This document shows, piece by piece, positions 1-11,372 of a stretch of 64,000 bases of DNA. The position numbers and the translations under genes are program-made. The DNA lies in NCBI GenBank assembly GCA_021292165.1, contig CM037879.1, forward strand, positions 163,486,886-163,550,885. The letters run 5' to 3'. The stretch comes from Shinisaurus crocodilurus (taxonomy: Eukaryota; Chordata; Lepidosauria; Squamata; Shinisauridae). The stretch's first letter is position 1. Every line of letters starts with the position of its first letter. The notes under the pieces were generated by a model. That model was not told the DNA's origin, made no database searches, and worked only from the letters and a program-made list of their open reading frames with translations.

Positions 1-439
1 GCCACTCCCACTGGTGGGAGGAGCCAGGTGGGCGTGCATGCACCAGCATGCTTGCTAGTTCAGAATTCAGGCTTATTATGTCTGACCCAGCCCCTGGTGC
101 GCATTATGTGACAGGACAATAAGTAAAGTATTTCGTGTAAAAAATTCAAAGGCCATTCTGTCTAGTTCACTGCATGTTTTATAACATTGCATTCTAACTC
201 CAGATCTTATTTAATAACTCACTTGTATGTAAGAGTGTGAAAATGTCCATTTTTGGAGACCTGTTTTATCACCTGTCATTAAATTTTTAAGAAAAGAGTT
301 TTGAATTTTTTCAACTCTTTAAACTTGTGCATAAAGTTTCTTCTGTAAAATATGTTCATCAGTAAGGTTTTACACTTACTGCTAAGCTATGGCTCATAGT
401 CTGTACCTCATTCAGAATTATTCAGATGAAAAATACAAT
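1..439. other. Downstream flank of CPB2, nothing recognised
   Basis: AT-rich single-copy-looking sequence. No ORF, repeat or RNA gene was recognised on either strand. Confidence 0.5.
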
Positions 440-603
440 GCTTCATGGCTCACGCTGGCTCAGCTTGTCTGAGTATGGAAAGCTAAGCAGGGTCAGGCCT
501 GGTTATTACTTGGATGGGAGACCCCCTCTAGTTTCCTGCATTGAGCAGGGGGTTGGACTTGATGGCCTTGTAGGCTCCTTCCAACTCTATGATCTATGAA
601 TCT
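440..603 (+). repeat. 5S rRNA-headed SINE (5S-Sauria type)
   Basis: The core gctaagcagggtcaggcctg and the following ttacttggatgggagacc match the internal control region of 5S rRNA. This is joined to a tail (gcattgagcagggggttgga ... ccttccaactctatgatcta) like the 3' end of CR1 LINEs seen elsewhere in the window. The 5' third of the 5S gene is divergent, so this is a retroposon and not a 5S gene. Confidence 0.85.
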
Positions 604-1540
604 GTGATAACTACATACAGTCTAGTTTTCTTAATGTGTGATGTTTGATCCAGACTTGTGCTCAATGGAGTTCTACTGGTGCTAGAGGAAGGGGGTGATG
701 GGGTAGTGATTTTCTCCAATTTTCTCTTCCCCATGGTGCTGGGGGTTGAGGGGGGAGGGAGAATCTGAGAATGTCAGCACCCCACCACCTTCCTCCAGTG
801 GAAAGTTGCTGTCCTAGTTCCTTCCATGAAGGAGCAAGTCTGGATTCCACTGTGTATTTTAACTTGGTTTTTGGTTGGCACACTCATTTGAAAAATGTCC
901 ATCTAATATCAGTGAAATTATTCATCAGGCCTCACCATATTTACTTGGAATCTGTTGTTAATTATGCCATAGTTTAAACAGGGCAGAAGCTACCAATGTT
1001 GTATGCATTGGCTCTTTTTATAGGTGTAGCATGAATGCATTGATTTTGTAACATAGCTGCTTCTATCTTCATAACTGCAAGCACCTCTCCAACCAAAGAG
1101 AGCCAGTAAGAGCCAGATATGTTTGAAAGAATATGGCTGGGATGAAGAACCACCCCTTCCCTCAGAATAATCTCTTACAATATGGATTAGCCTGGAAGTA
1201 ATAATTCCTATGAAAATGAAATGATTTGTTTCCCTTCATTGCTATCTTATGGGCAGCACTCACTTTCATCACTCAGGACATTTTAAAAGAGCTTGTCAGT
1301 GTGGAGCAGGAAACAAACTATCCAAGAAATGAAATGGTTCTGTGTACTCTTTTTTTTATCTCTGTGTCTCTTCCTCAGTTCTTCTCCAGCCATCCCTGCC
1401 ATCCAGTTGTGTGCATCCCCCCCACACCCTCAGTCTGTCAACATTTCTGACAATTTGCATCTCAATTTGTTTTTAAAGCAATATAGAGAAATTAACAAGA
1501 CTAACCCTGCTGTTTGTATTTATCCACCCTTTTATGAAAG
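604..1540. other. Downstream flank of CPB2
   Basis: No gene recognised. The open frames here are short, overlap on both strands and have no family signature. Confidence 0.5.
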
Positions 1541-1560
1541 ACTAAGAAAAAACCTCAGTT

Positions 1561-1566
1561 TTTATT
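1561..1566 (-). terminator. CPB2 polyadenylation signal
   Basis: AATAAA on the minus strand (tttatt on plus), about 65 bp past the CPB2 stop codon, followed by T-rich sequence. It implies a short 3' UTR of roughly 80-100 nt. Confidence 0.65.
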
Positions 1567-1631
1567 GAAATTAAAATGTCATGCAAGTTGACTGATGCAA
1601 TACTGTGCAAAGCTAAATGGGATGCAGTGTT

Positions 1632-1816
1632 TCACATATTTTTAATAACATGTGAAGCTATTATTTTGATTCCAGTGAGTGCTTCATGGCAGGTTGGTTT
1701 AATGCGATTCTGAGGAAGCAAGAATCCATATCTTCCTCTGTCCTGAAGTTCAAAAGTGAATGAATACTTTATCCCAAGGTCATAAGCCCAGTCATCTGAA
1801 CCTCCTGGAGCTAAAT
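1632..1816 (-). CDS. CPB2: CPB2 exon 11: catalytic Glu and C-terminus
   Basis: 185 nt including the TGA stop. Encodes [19 protein letters not shown] followed by [15 protein letters not shown]. The Glu of TFEL is the general base. GGSDDW carries the Asp that selects basic C-terminal residues. Ends [10 protein letters not shown]. Confidence 0.95.
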
Positions 1817-4800
1817 CTGTGGGAAGAAGCCGGAAATGCTCATTATCCAAAACCAGCTCAGCAACCTTATCTTGCCCACAGCCTATTTACAAACTGATTA
1901 TCTTAAGTTCTTACTGTAGCATGTATATACTTACAGATTGTTTGTGCACCAGAGCCTGCCAGATAGCGGTTTTGATATGTAACTCTAATAGTATTAGCTA
2001 TTTTGTTTGCCAGAAGTTGCTGAAAAGAAGAGAAATGTTCATTAGCTTAAAAAAAAAATAATCTTGACAGCAGTGATTGAAGTGAATTTAGCCTCTAGTC
2101 ATAGTCATACAATTGCACAAACAGGTCTGCATACACCTAAGGATTTTGAAGTCTTCACACAGTTGTAACAAAATAAAAAGGTATGAGACTTTATTGCAAA
2201 CAAGTTGAAAACATTTAAAGTAAAGCAGAAGATGGGAGTGAACCAAAGAGAATGTCCCTGGCCTGAGAGGACCTAGATCAGGGGTCTTCAAACTAAGGTC
2301 CGCGGGCCACATCCGGCCCGCCTTGCCTTTTTATCCGGCCCGGCGGCCAATCAGCAGAAGCAGACTTATTTTTAACTCTTTCGCTTTGAACAATGCTTGA
2401 AGCCGATTCTTTTGTCAGCGTTCCGCATCCGGCATAATTACATAATTTCCTGCTGACACTCGGCTCTCTCCCTTTCTCTCTCTCTTGTTCCCCCTCTCCC
2501 CTTGTTAACTGTCTTGTTAATTACTGTAAACCGCCCAGAGAGCTTCGGCTATTGGGTGGTATAAAAATGAAATAAATAAATAAAATAACTTTCCATTTAA
2601 GGAAAAAAACATTCACCCCTATCAAGTAAAAAAAAAAGGACCCGGGTCCTTTTTTTTTACTTGATCCATTTGTTCATATTTTTTTCAAACTATAGTCCGG
2701 CCCCCCAACAGTCTGAGGGACAATGAACTGGCCCCCTGCTTAAAAAGTTTGAGGACCCCTGACCTAGATTGATATCCCAGCCATAGCTTGGTATTATGTC
2801 TGAAGCGGGCTATTGTGTGGCGCGCGCCCCCCCCCCCAATTACTGGCTCCTTTTAGTGATTACATCTAACTTTATTCACTTTTTAATATGTGTTTTCTTC
2901 TCACAAGAGTAACTACTCATTTATCTGAGCATATATCAATTGTTTGAAATAGCCCCCATTTTAGATGGTTTAGGCAGGGGGGTGGGGGAAAGCCTAAGCA
3001 AGGAAGCAAATTATCTTCACTTTGCTTTAGCAAAAAGGACACAAACTGACTGTAAATCCAAACTTAGTACTGTGCAGCGCCATAAGGTTTGAAGAAAACA
3101 CTTGATAAAGTATCATAAAACTTGTAAAAATACCCAAAATGTCTCTGACTATACAGTGAAACACTTTTGAGCATGAAATGAGCAAAAGCAATCTGAAGTA
3201 TCTTTTTGTCCACAAAACCATTGTAGCTAAGCATGTAGATTCTAGTGATAATCTCTGCAAATCGTTGGACCCAATCAGGGTGCAAAGCACACCCATACCC
3301 AGTTCATCTAGATCAGGGCTCTGCAACCTTGGGTCCCCAGATGTTGCTGGACTACAGCTCCCAGAATCCCTTGCCGTTAGCCATGCTGGCTGGGTATGCT
3401 GGGAGCTGTAGGCCAACAACATCTGGGGACCCAAGGTTGGATAGCCCTGATCTAGATGTTTCTGTAACGGTAGCAGATCATGTTCCTCACACAATTTCTC
3501 TGGGTATCCAGCTTTGTAGCTTGATGAACCATCTGGCTTCCTTTCCGACTAGACCTTTTGATTTGGTTTCTTGGATATTCAATGGCTCCCAAAATACTAA
3601 ATCCTTCTGACCATGTAGGCCAGTGTTCAGCTGGCTGGGGCATGCTGGGAGTTGTAGGCCAAAAACATCTGGGGACCCAAGGTTGGAGAACACTGATGTA
3701 GGCATTCAATCCACTATTTGACAGTTCCTTTTCATTCCTTGATATAAAAGTTACATCAGTCTGCCTGATTGACAAACCATCTCCCAGACTTCCCTATCAG
3801 CTATATTACGTTTGTAATCCAATATGGTGTACCAAGTATAGTTCTTCATACAAAGGTGCATACAATTTATCCTGCTTTAATGAATGCAGGGCAGTCGTAT
3901 TCTCAACATCCTTTTGGGGGGAAGGGCCACATTAGCAGCTGCAGAACCCTTTGAGTTTAAATCCTCTTCCCCCACCCCCAGCACATTGCTATTAGCAACA
4001 GGAAAACAGTGATCTTGCCAGCAGACAGGGAACACCTATGGAGAGGTGAGGTTAAAGCACCCCCCACCCCAAGAAATCCTGATTAAGCTTGCTCTTTGTG
4101 GGGCAAAGTGCTGCATTAGTAGCTGCAGAGCCCTTCTGGGTTAAAGCCTGCTGTTAGCAGCTGGGAAACACATCTTACCTGTAGAGATTGCTGGGGGCGG
4201 GGTGTTGAGGTTAAAACCTCTCCCAGTGATCTTGGTCCCTGCCGCCCAGCTGATGACTGAGCAGTGGGGGAAAGTGGGCAGAGGTCCTGGGGCCAAATGA
4301 GAGCAGCCAAGGTTGCCCACCTCTGTACTATACCATGGGTTGTATCCAATTAACCCCTCATAATAAAAGCACAGCTTCCATCAGCAGAATGGGGAAGGAG
4401 TGATCCACCCTGCAGCCCCACCCACACAAATACCCTTGAAGCCCAGCGTTCACCGCTGCTTGTTCTCATAACTTTACTCCACGAATTGTCATTATGTCTC
4501 AACTGAGCCTCTGAATGAAAAGCCCCCAACACTAGCAATTTATTTTACAAAGGAAATAACTTCTGTGCATTTCCCAGAAAAATCCAAGTCCCAAAGCTGA
4601 AATATGGTAGCTCTCTAAGGTTTTATAAAACTTAAATAGTAGGATTCTTACCAGCTCATCATGATCTTTACTTTTATTTTTAGTATAGGAATATGGAAAC
4701 AGAACCATCTGGGAGTAAGAGTGCATTGTTATATATGCCTTAATATGATCCTTGTGCTTTCTGAGAAAATTAACCACGGCTTTTACTTCTGGTTCAGACT

Positions 4801-7800
4801 CAGGGTAAGGTCCACAGTATATCTCTTCACACTCATCATTAGATGCACCTTTGCCTTTATTTAAGAAAGAAAAGTTGCTTATTTAAACTATTGGAGCCAG
4901 TGGACAACAAAATAAGGAACATTTTTTATTCTGTATTTACACTAGACATTTAAAGACAAACTAAGTCTTAAGACATTTGGGGAGCATTATTATTTACACT
5001 TATTTGTATAGTACTGAGAAATAGGACCATATTCTATCAACTGTCTGTGGGATACCTCTAATTCTATATGTGACTTTTTCTGAAAGATCCAGATGCAAAG
5101 ACAAATACTCTGATTTCTCTGCCTGCAGTATGGCTGTTTCACACATGCCTCTTGTTGATTAGCACAATGTAAGAAAAAGGCAAATTTGGCTTAATGAATT
5201 CTTTTTGTGACGGTGATAGTAGGGCAGCCTGCAATGGGTTGTCCCGTCTTCTGCTTTCAGCCAGGGCCTCAAATTCACATAATGGGAAGGAGGGACTTCC
5301 TTTCTCAGAAAAGGAAAAACCAGGAAAGAGTAGGCTGGCCATGTATCCTACTTTATAGATGTTTTCATATTGTCTGATTAGTAGGGCAGCCTATAATGCA
5401 TGGGCGGGCAACTTGTGGCCCTCCAGATGTTTTGGCCTACAATTCCCATCAGCCCTAGCCAGCATAGCCAATGGTGAGGAATTATGGGAGTTGTAAACCA
5501 AAACAAATTCCCTATTTCTGCTGCAGTGGGATGTCTAACAGCAGTTGGGTGGGCAACTGGTCCATTATGGTCACAATCAAGAACTAGCTGTACGTAGCGC
5601 ACATCTGACAAAAGACAGCTTGTGAAGACACATGGGAATCAACTTTGCGGTGTATAAAAGTGTGGATAGTGGTGCTTATCTATCCAGGCTGGCATCAGTG
5701 GTAATTTTCACTCTCGAGGTGGATCTAGTGTAGCTGATAGCCTAGATGTACATCCCCAATTATTTGAGGTTTATCACAAGAACTGCAATGAAAACCCTGG
5801 AAGATGTTGATGGATTGGAGGGGAGAGATTTAAAAAATGGTAGTGTTATAGGCAGTAGGCAAAGCAAAGGTATTTTAGGTGTGGTGATCTTGTTCTAATA
5901 ATCAAGATCTAATCATATCTTGTTGATGGGGATGTGTTATGCTTTCATCAAATCCACTGAGGTAAGGAACTCCCCTCCTTCATGACTTCCAGAATAGTCC
6001 TTCACATTTTCATCTGAATTTCTTCTTGGTCACAAAATTATTTAGGTACTTCATGTTCAGAATTACTCTCCAGTTGCTATATATATATATATTAGGATAG
6101 GAAAAGGAGGACTATACATGTCAGACTAGAACCATCAGGGAGCCTGGGTTTCTCTCCATGGCTATGAGATTCTGGATTACTAATTGTTTTTCTGGTTAAA
6201 CATGCACACCCACAAACCTTTATTTTTTATTTCATTCTTTTCACCTTTGCAACCTAATAAGATCTTGGGTGTGCCCGTTAATGTACATACACTATTACCT
6301 TTGCTATGTTTGGAACTTTAATCTTTGCAGCTACATCATCAAAATGGTATTCACATGCCATTTTGTGGTTAAACATATATAGAGATACCCAGGTGCAATC
6401 CCGTGCATGTTTAGACAGAAAAAAGTCCTGCAACTCCCAGCATTCCCCAGCCAGCCATTTTTTTCTGTCTACACATGCATAGATTGCACCCTTACAGAAC
6501 AATCCTATATACATCTACAAACCAGTAAGTCCCATTGGGTTCAGTGGGATTCATTCTCAGGTAAGTTTGTATTGAATTGCAGCTTTAATAACAAAACACA
6601 TTTAAAATACATGTATATTTTTTAAAAAGCATATATATAAATATTCATCTTACCGCACCAGCCTGCATCAAAATTTCTATTTAAGTCTGTACCAATGCAC
6701 CTGTTGCTGCCATGCAGCGAACGGCTTTTTCTCCACATTCGATTCTGTAGATACACCCGCCCCAAAAAATGTTTCATTAAGATTTTATTATTGATATCAC
6801 TAATATTTAATTTCTAATATAAACCAAATATATCATAGAATTGCACATCTGGAAAAACCATCTAGTTTAGGACCCTGCAAAGAGCTCACCACCACCACAC
6901 AACCTACACTGAGTCCAAATCACTGTGCTATGAACAGAGAACAACTGTATTGTAAATACTTCTGATGATGCATAGAAGCAAACAAGTTCATTCAACTTTC
7001 TAAAAACGGGGATGGAAACAGAGAAGGAACAGAGAGAGACAGCCACCGGAAGAACAGCAGTTACTCAATTTGTTTCTTCGTGGTTTCTGTGCAGTCCTAT
7101 AGTGGGAGCTTAGTAAGATGACTTGCTCCAGCATTGACCTCTATAGAGTAAGTGCTTCACAATTCCTAGAGTGGCTCCACGTATGTGCTCCATAGGAACA
7201 CCTTTGAGTATACCTGTGGGAGCTGCCTGAGCCCTGGTGTAGTGAGCCATCACACCTGTTTGACACTCTACTTTGGCCAGTTCACAATAAATGTTAAGTG
7301 GCTGTGATCCATCGGATTTACACCTAGGCAAGCGGTTTGCCACTAGCAAGTCCCCTTTAAACAAATAGATTTTGAACAAGCCTATTAGAAGGCCAAATAT
7401 GTCTTGATGTCTAATGGGTGCATAAAACCTGCTTTCCAACTTATGAAAATGGAGTAAAGTTTACCAGCAGAAGACATGTTGGTCCAATTCTGTGTTAACC
7501 CAGTACATGTTCTTGGTATACTTTGTGGGAGAAACAGCAACCCTAAAAAGTTTTTTATTGAAGAGTCACATTTCAGTCAGCAGTCTGCCCCTACAGGTTG
7601 TGGGAGAAACAGCAACGCTAAAAAGTTTTTTGAAGTACATATATATTCTTGTGTATGCAAAACGGATGTAATGCAAACCTGTAAACTTCTGGTTGATGGT
7701 TATTGATTATGTTTTGCTGTTTTGATATTTAAGGAGCTTTAGCAAACCTGTAAACTTCTGATTGATAGTTATTAATTGTTGTTTTGCTGTTTTGATGTTT

Positions 7801-8059
7801 AAAGAGATTTAAGAATTAAGCTTTAAGATGTTTAAGACTATAGTTAATGTGTTTGATGTTTTGATGCATGCTTTTTTGTGTAGTTCTGTTTTTGCGTGTG
7901 TGTAAAAGTGAAGAAATGTGCTAGTGGTAGAAGTCTAGCAAAGGCTTTTTCTTTTAAGTTAGTTTAAAATGAAATGAGAGGGTTAACCTCTCAGGTTCAT
8001 TTTTTTTTAAAAGGGAGCGTGTGGAGCTTTTGGGGGTTCCTGCATGCATGCAGGAACAC

Positions 8060-8095
<36 letters not shown>

Positions 8096-11000
8096 CTCCT
8101 CATGTGTAAACCAAGTGGGGGCTGGGAGGAAACAAAAGCCTCGGATGGAATGGGTGGTGCTTAGACGCCTAGAGAAGATGGCCTGGGGCTGTCATATGTA
8201 GATGGTTCGAGCCAGAAGTCATGAGTTCCCTTCCCCCTGCCTGGCCAGGTGAAGTTCAATTTGATTGGCTGAAGGCAGGAAAGCTACAGAAAGGGGGAGG
8301 GGGAAGAGCTATTTCCCCACGTGTAGCCTTTGTGTCTTTGTCTTAGTCTTTTTGGTAGCGTGCCTGCCCGGTTGGAGCCATGGCAGCATGCCAAAGAGGG
8401 GCCCAAGCCCTTGGGGGGGGGCCCTCAGGAACCAACCCCAGGCAGCTCCTGGTAAAATTAGCTGGATTGAGGGCTCTAGTAAAGGCAAGCCTTGTGGGAG
8501 TTTTACCCATCTTGGACCTGCGGGTAGATGGAGTAGTTCCTCCTCGGGCGGCAGGGCTGTGCTGGATTTAACCCTTGAAGAGAACACCCTCAGGTAACAG
8601 GTGTGTGCCTGAGAGATCTTAAGGAATCAGGTTTTATTGTTTTGCAGCTTTACTGTGTACTAAAGTGTCTCTCTCTTTATTTTGTGTGCTTCTCTCATTT
8701 CCCCTAATCTTGTTGTTTAAATGCTACCAGAATAAACCTTGTCCTGGTTTTACCCCACATGGTGTTTGTGGATTTGCTCTGCTTGGTTCAGTATCTAAGT
8801 CCAGGTTACAGAAATTGAAGGCGAGTCCCTAAACAGAGATTCAAGTAGGATTGCAGACAGCTGAGGCTGGCAATCTGGTATCTTGAGATCTCAGGGGGTC
8901 TTGGTTCCTTTGGGGTAGGTAAGGGTGGCGTGGTGGCGGGCCAGCCAGCCCCCCCTTCCTCCACATGGTGGCAGCGGTGGGATTCGAAGCTGAACCATAG
9001 AGTGTGTGCACGTGGGCAAATGAGAGAAATTTGAGAGGCTTTGGTGCATCAGTAAAGAGTTTATTATTTTTTAGAAATAAAGTGTGAGATTGAGCCTTAG
9101 AAAAAACGTTCAGATTGCTGGCAGTCTGTGAGAGCGTTGAAGGCAAGAAATTTCAACTATGGAGTGAGTTCCAGAACAGCTTGTGTGCCCAGCAAGTGAG
9201 CAGAGGGCAGCAAGTGTGAGATTCAGCCTCAAAGAAAGCGTTCAGATTGCTGAAAGAGGCTGCCCCAGTCTGGGGAGCCTAGGAGCCTAGCAGAGAGCGT
9301 TGGCTGGGGGAAGGCAGCTGTGATCCAAGAGAACCAGAGCTGGCGGAGCCCTGGCTAGAAGCAAGGATCCTGCCATCCCCATCGAGTACAACAGAGGCTG
9401 GGAGTAGCAGTTGCCAGTGAGTAAGCGGAAGAGGATCCTACCCATCCAGTGCAAAAAGCGGGTGAGCAGATGGCGGCTGTGTGATCCCAAAGTTTGGGGG
9501 CTGGAAGAGCCCGGGAAGAGAAGAAGAAATAGTGTGTGTGCGCGCACGTGTGTTTCAGGAGGAGGGAGAAGACCAGAAAACCTCTCCTAAGAGAATGGTG
9601 AGCAAAACGTTGAGTTTTGGGACAGCGTTTGATAATTTTCATTGTGCTGTGTGCTCCAGAAGAGTCGTCTAGACTTTGGGGGGGGAGGGCACAGTCCTGC
9701 CCTACATCTCTCCCACGGGAGAAGGACTCAGATTTTGAACATAAGACTGTCCATTTGCTCTTGGGGGGGGCATGGTGAATGGACAGGCTGGACAGCAGCA
9801 AGCAGTGGGGGGGCGGACATCAGAAAACACCCCCCCCCAGAAAAAGAGACTTTGTCCCTGTGCTGCCGAAGTGGAGAGCTGAAAGAAGCAGAGACGGAAA
9901 AAGGAATTTCCCCCCAGGCGTTTTCTGCTGCCACCTGAAGACAACGGACTGAGATTAAGTGGTTGTTTGATTAGAACCAACACATGTTGCTGACTTCTTC
10001 CTCGGAGGGGGAAGGGATTCAGGTGTAATTGTGTTGTCTTTGTGTTGTCTTGTTGCTGGGTTATTGGGGGACCGGGGACCAGTGCTCCCAGTGTAAACAA
10101 CTGAACTATTTGTGTTGTCTTGTGTCCTGTGCAAAGGTCGATTTGAAATGATGATTAAAGCCAATAAAAGTTGCTAAATTGTTCCTCGAAGGGAGGGGGG
10201 TGATCCAAGTGTATTTGTGTTATCTGGATTGTTGCTGGGGGGCCCCCGGGGAACGGGTGATCCCAGGTAAGAAGTTGAACCATTGTTGTTTTGTCCCCAA
10301 ATGAAAAAATTAGTCCAGACTGGATCAGGTCAATTTGAAATTTGAATGTAATGCTAACGTAAAGCCAGAAACCTGTAAGTTTTCAAAGGGGCCTCAGGGG
10401 GGCAAGGAACAGTTGCCAGAGAAAAAATCAGAGAGGGAACAAAGCAGGCTAAAAGGAAGATTGCCAGGCTGTGTGTTCTAGTAGGTGCCTTTGGGAAAAG
10501 GGGTGGTGGTGGGAAGCCACCAGCAAACCTTTAGAACAGTCATCCCATTCAAGTCATTGTGTAGCAAGTGCCAAATGCAAACCTTGGGAAAAGGGAGTAG
10601 GCATTCATGTCGTTGGGTGGTGGGAAGCCATCCCGGCGGGTCTTTGGAGGGGGGTGGTGGGAAGCCATCCCATGGGCCTTTGGAGGGGGGGGGGTGATGG
10701 TATTCAGGTCGTTGAGTACAGAGTGGCAGAGGCAAGCCTTTAAAAGCAAAGGCGAATTGAAGAGTCACATTTCAGTCCATAATCTGCCCCCTACAGGCTG
10801 TGGGAGAAACAGCAACCCTAAAAAGTTTTTTATTGAAGAGTCACATTTCAATCAGCAGTCTGCCCCTACAGGTTGTGGGAGAAACAGCAACGCTAAAAAG
10901 TTTTTTGAAGTACATATATATTCTTGTGTATGCAAAACGGATGTAATGCAAACCTGTAAACTTCTGGTTGATGGTTATTGATTATGTTTTGCTGTTTTGA

Positions 11001-11329
11001 TATTTAAGGAGCTTTAGCAAACCTGTAAACTTCTGATTGATAGTTATTAATTGTTGTTTTGCTGTTTTGATGTTTAAAGAGATTTAAGAATTAAGCTTTG
11101 AGATGTTTAAGACTATAGTTAATGTGTTTGATGTTTTGATGCATGCTTTTTTGTGTAGTTCTGTTTTTGCGTGTGTGTAAAAGTGAAGAAATGTGCTAGT
11201 GGTAGAAGTCTAGCAAAGGCTTTTTCTTTTAAGTTAGTTTAAAATGAAATGAGAGGGTTAACCTCTCAGGTTCATTTTTTTAAAAAAGGGAGCGTGTGGA
11301 GCTTTTGGGGGTTCCTGCATGCATGCAGG

Positions 11330-11372
<43 letters not shown>

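Noticed and set aside
440..603. 5S rRNA gene
   Set aside because: Only the internal control region matches. The 5' part is divergent and a LINE-like tail follows, so it is a SINE.
3027..3494. 155-codon minus-strand open frame as a gene
   Set aside because: It runs through the hAT palindrome at 3314-3449. The remaining sequence has no family signature, and the neighbouring frame is equally open.
8055..8092. His/Thr-rich peptide from the CA repeat
   Set aside because: Translation of a microsatellite inside an LTR.
9355..10100. Overlapping open frames in the ERV-like interior as gag or env
   Set aside because: They are open on both strands, low in complexity (proline- and serine-rich) and show no retroviral motif.
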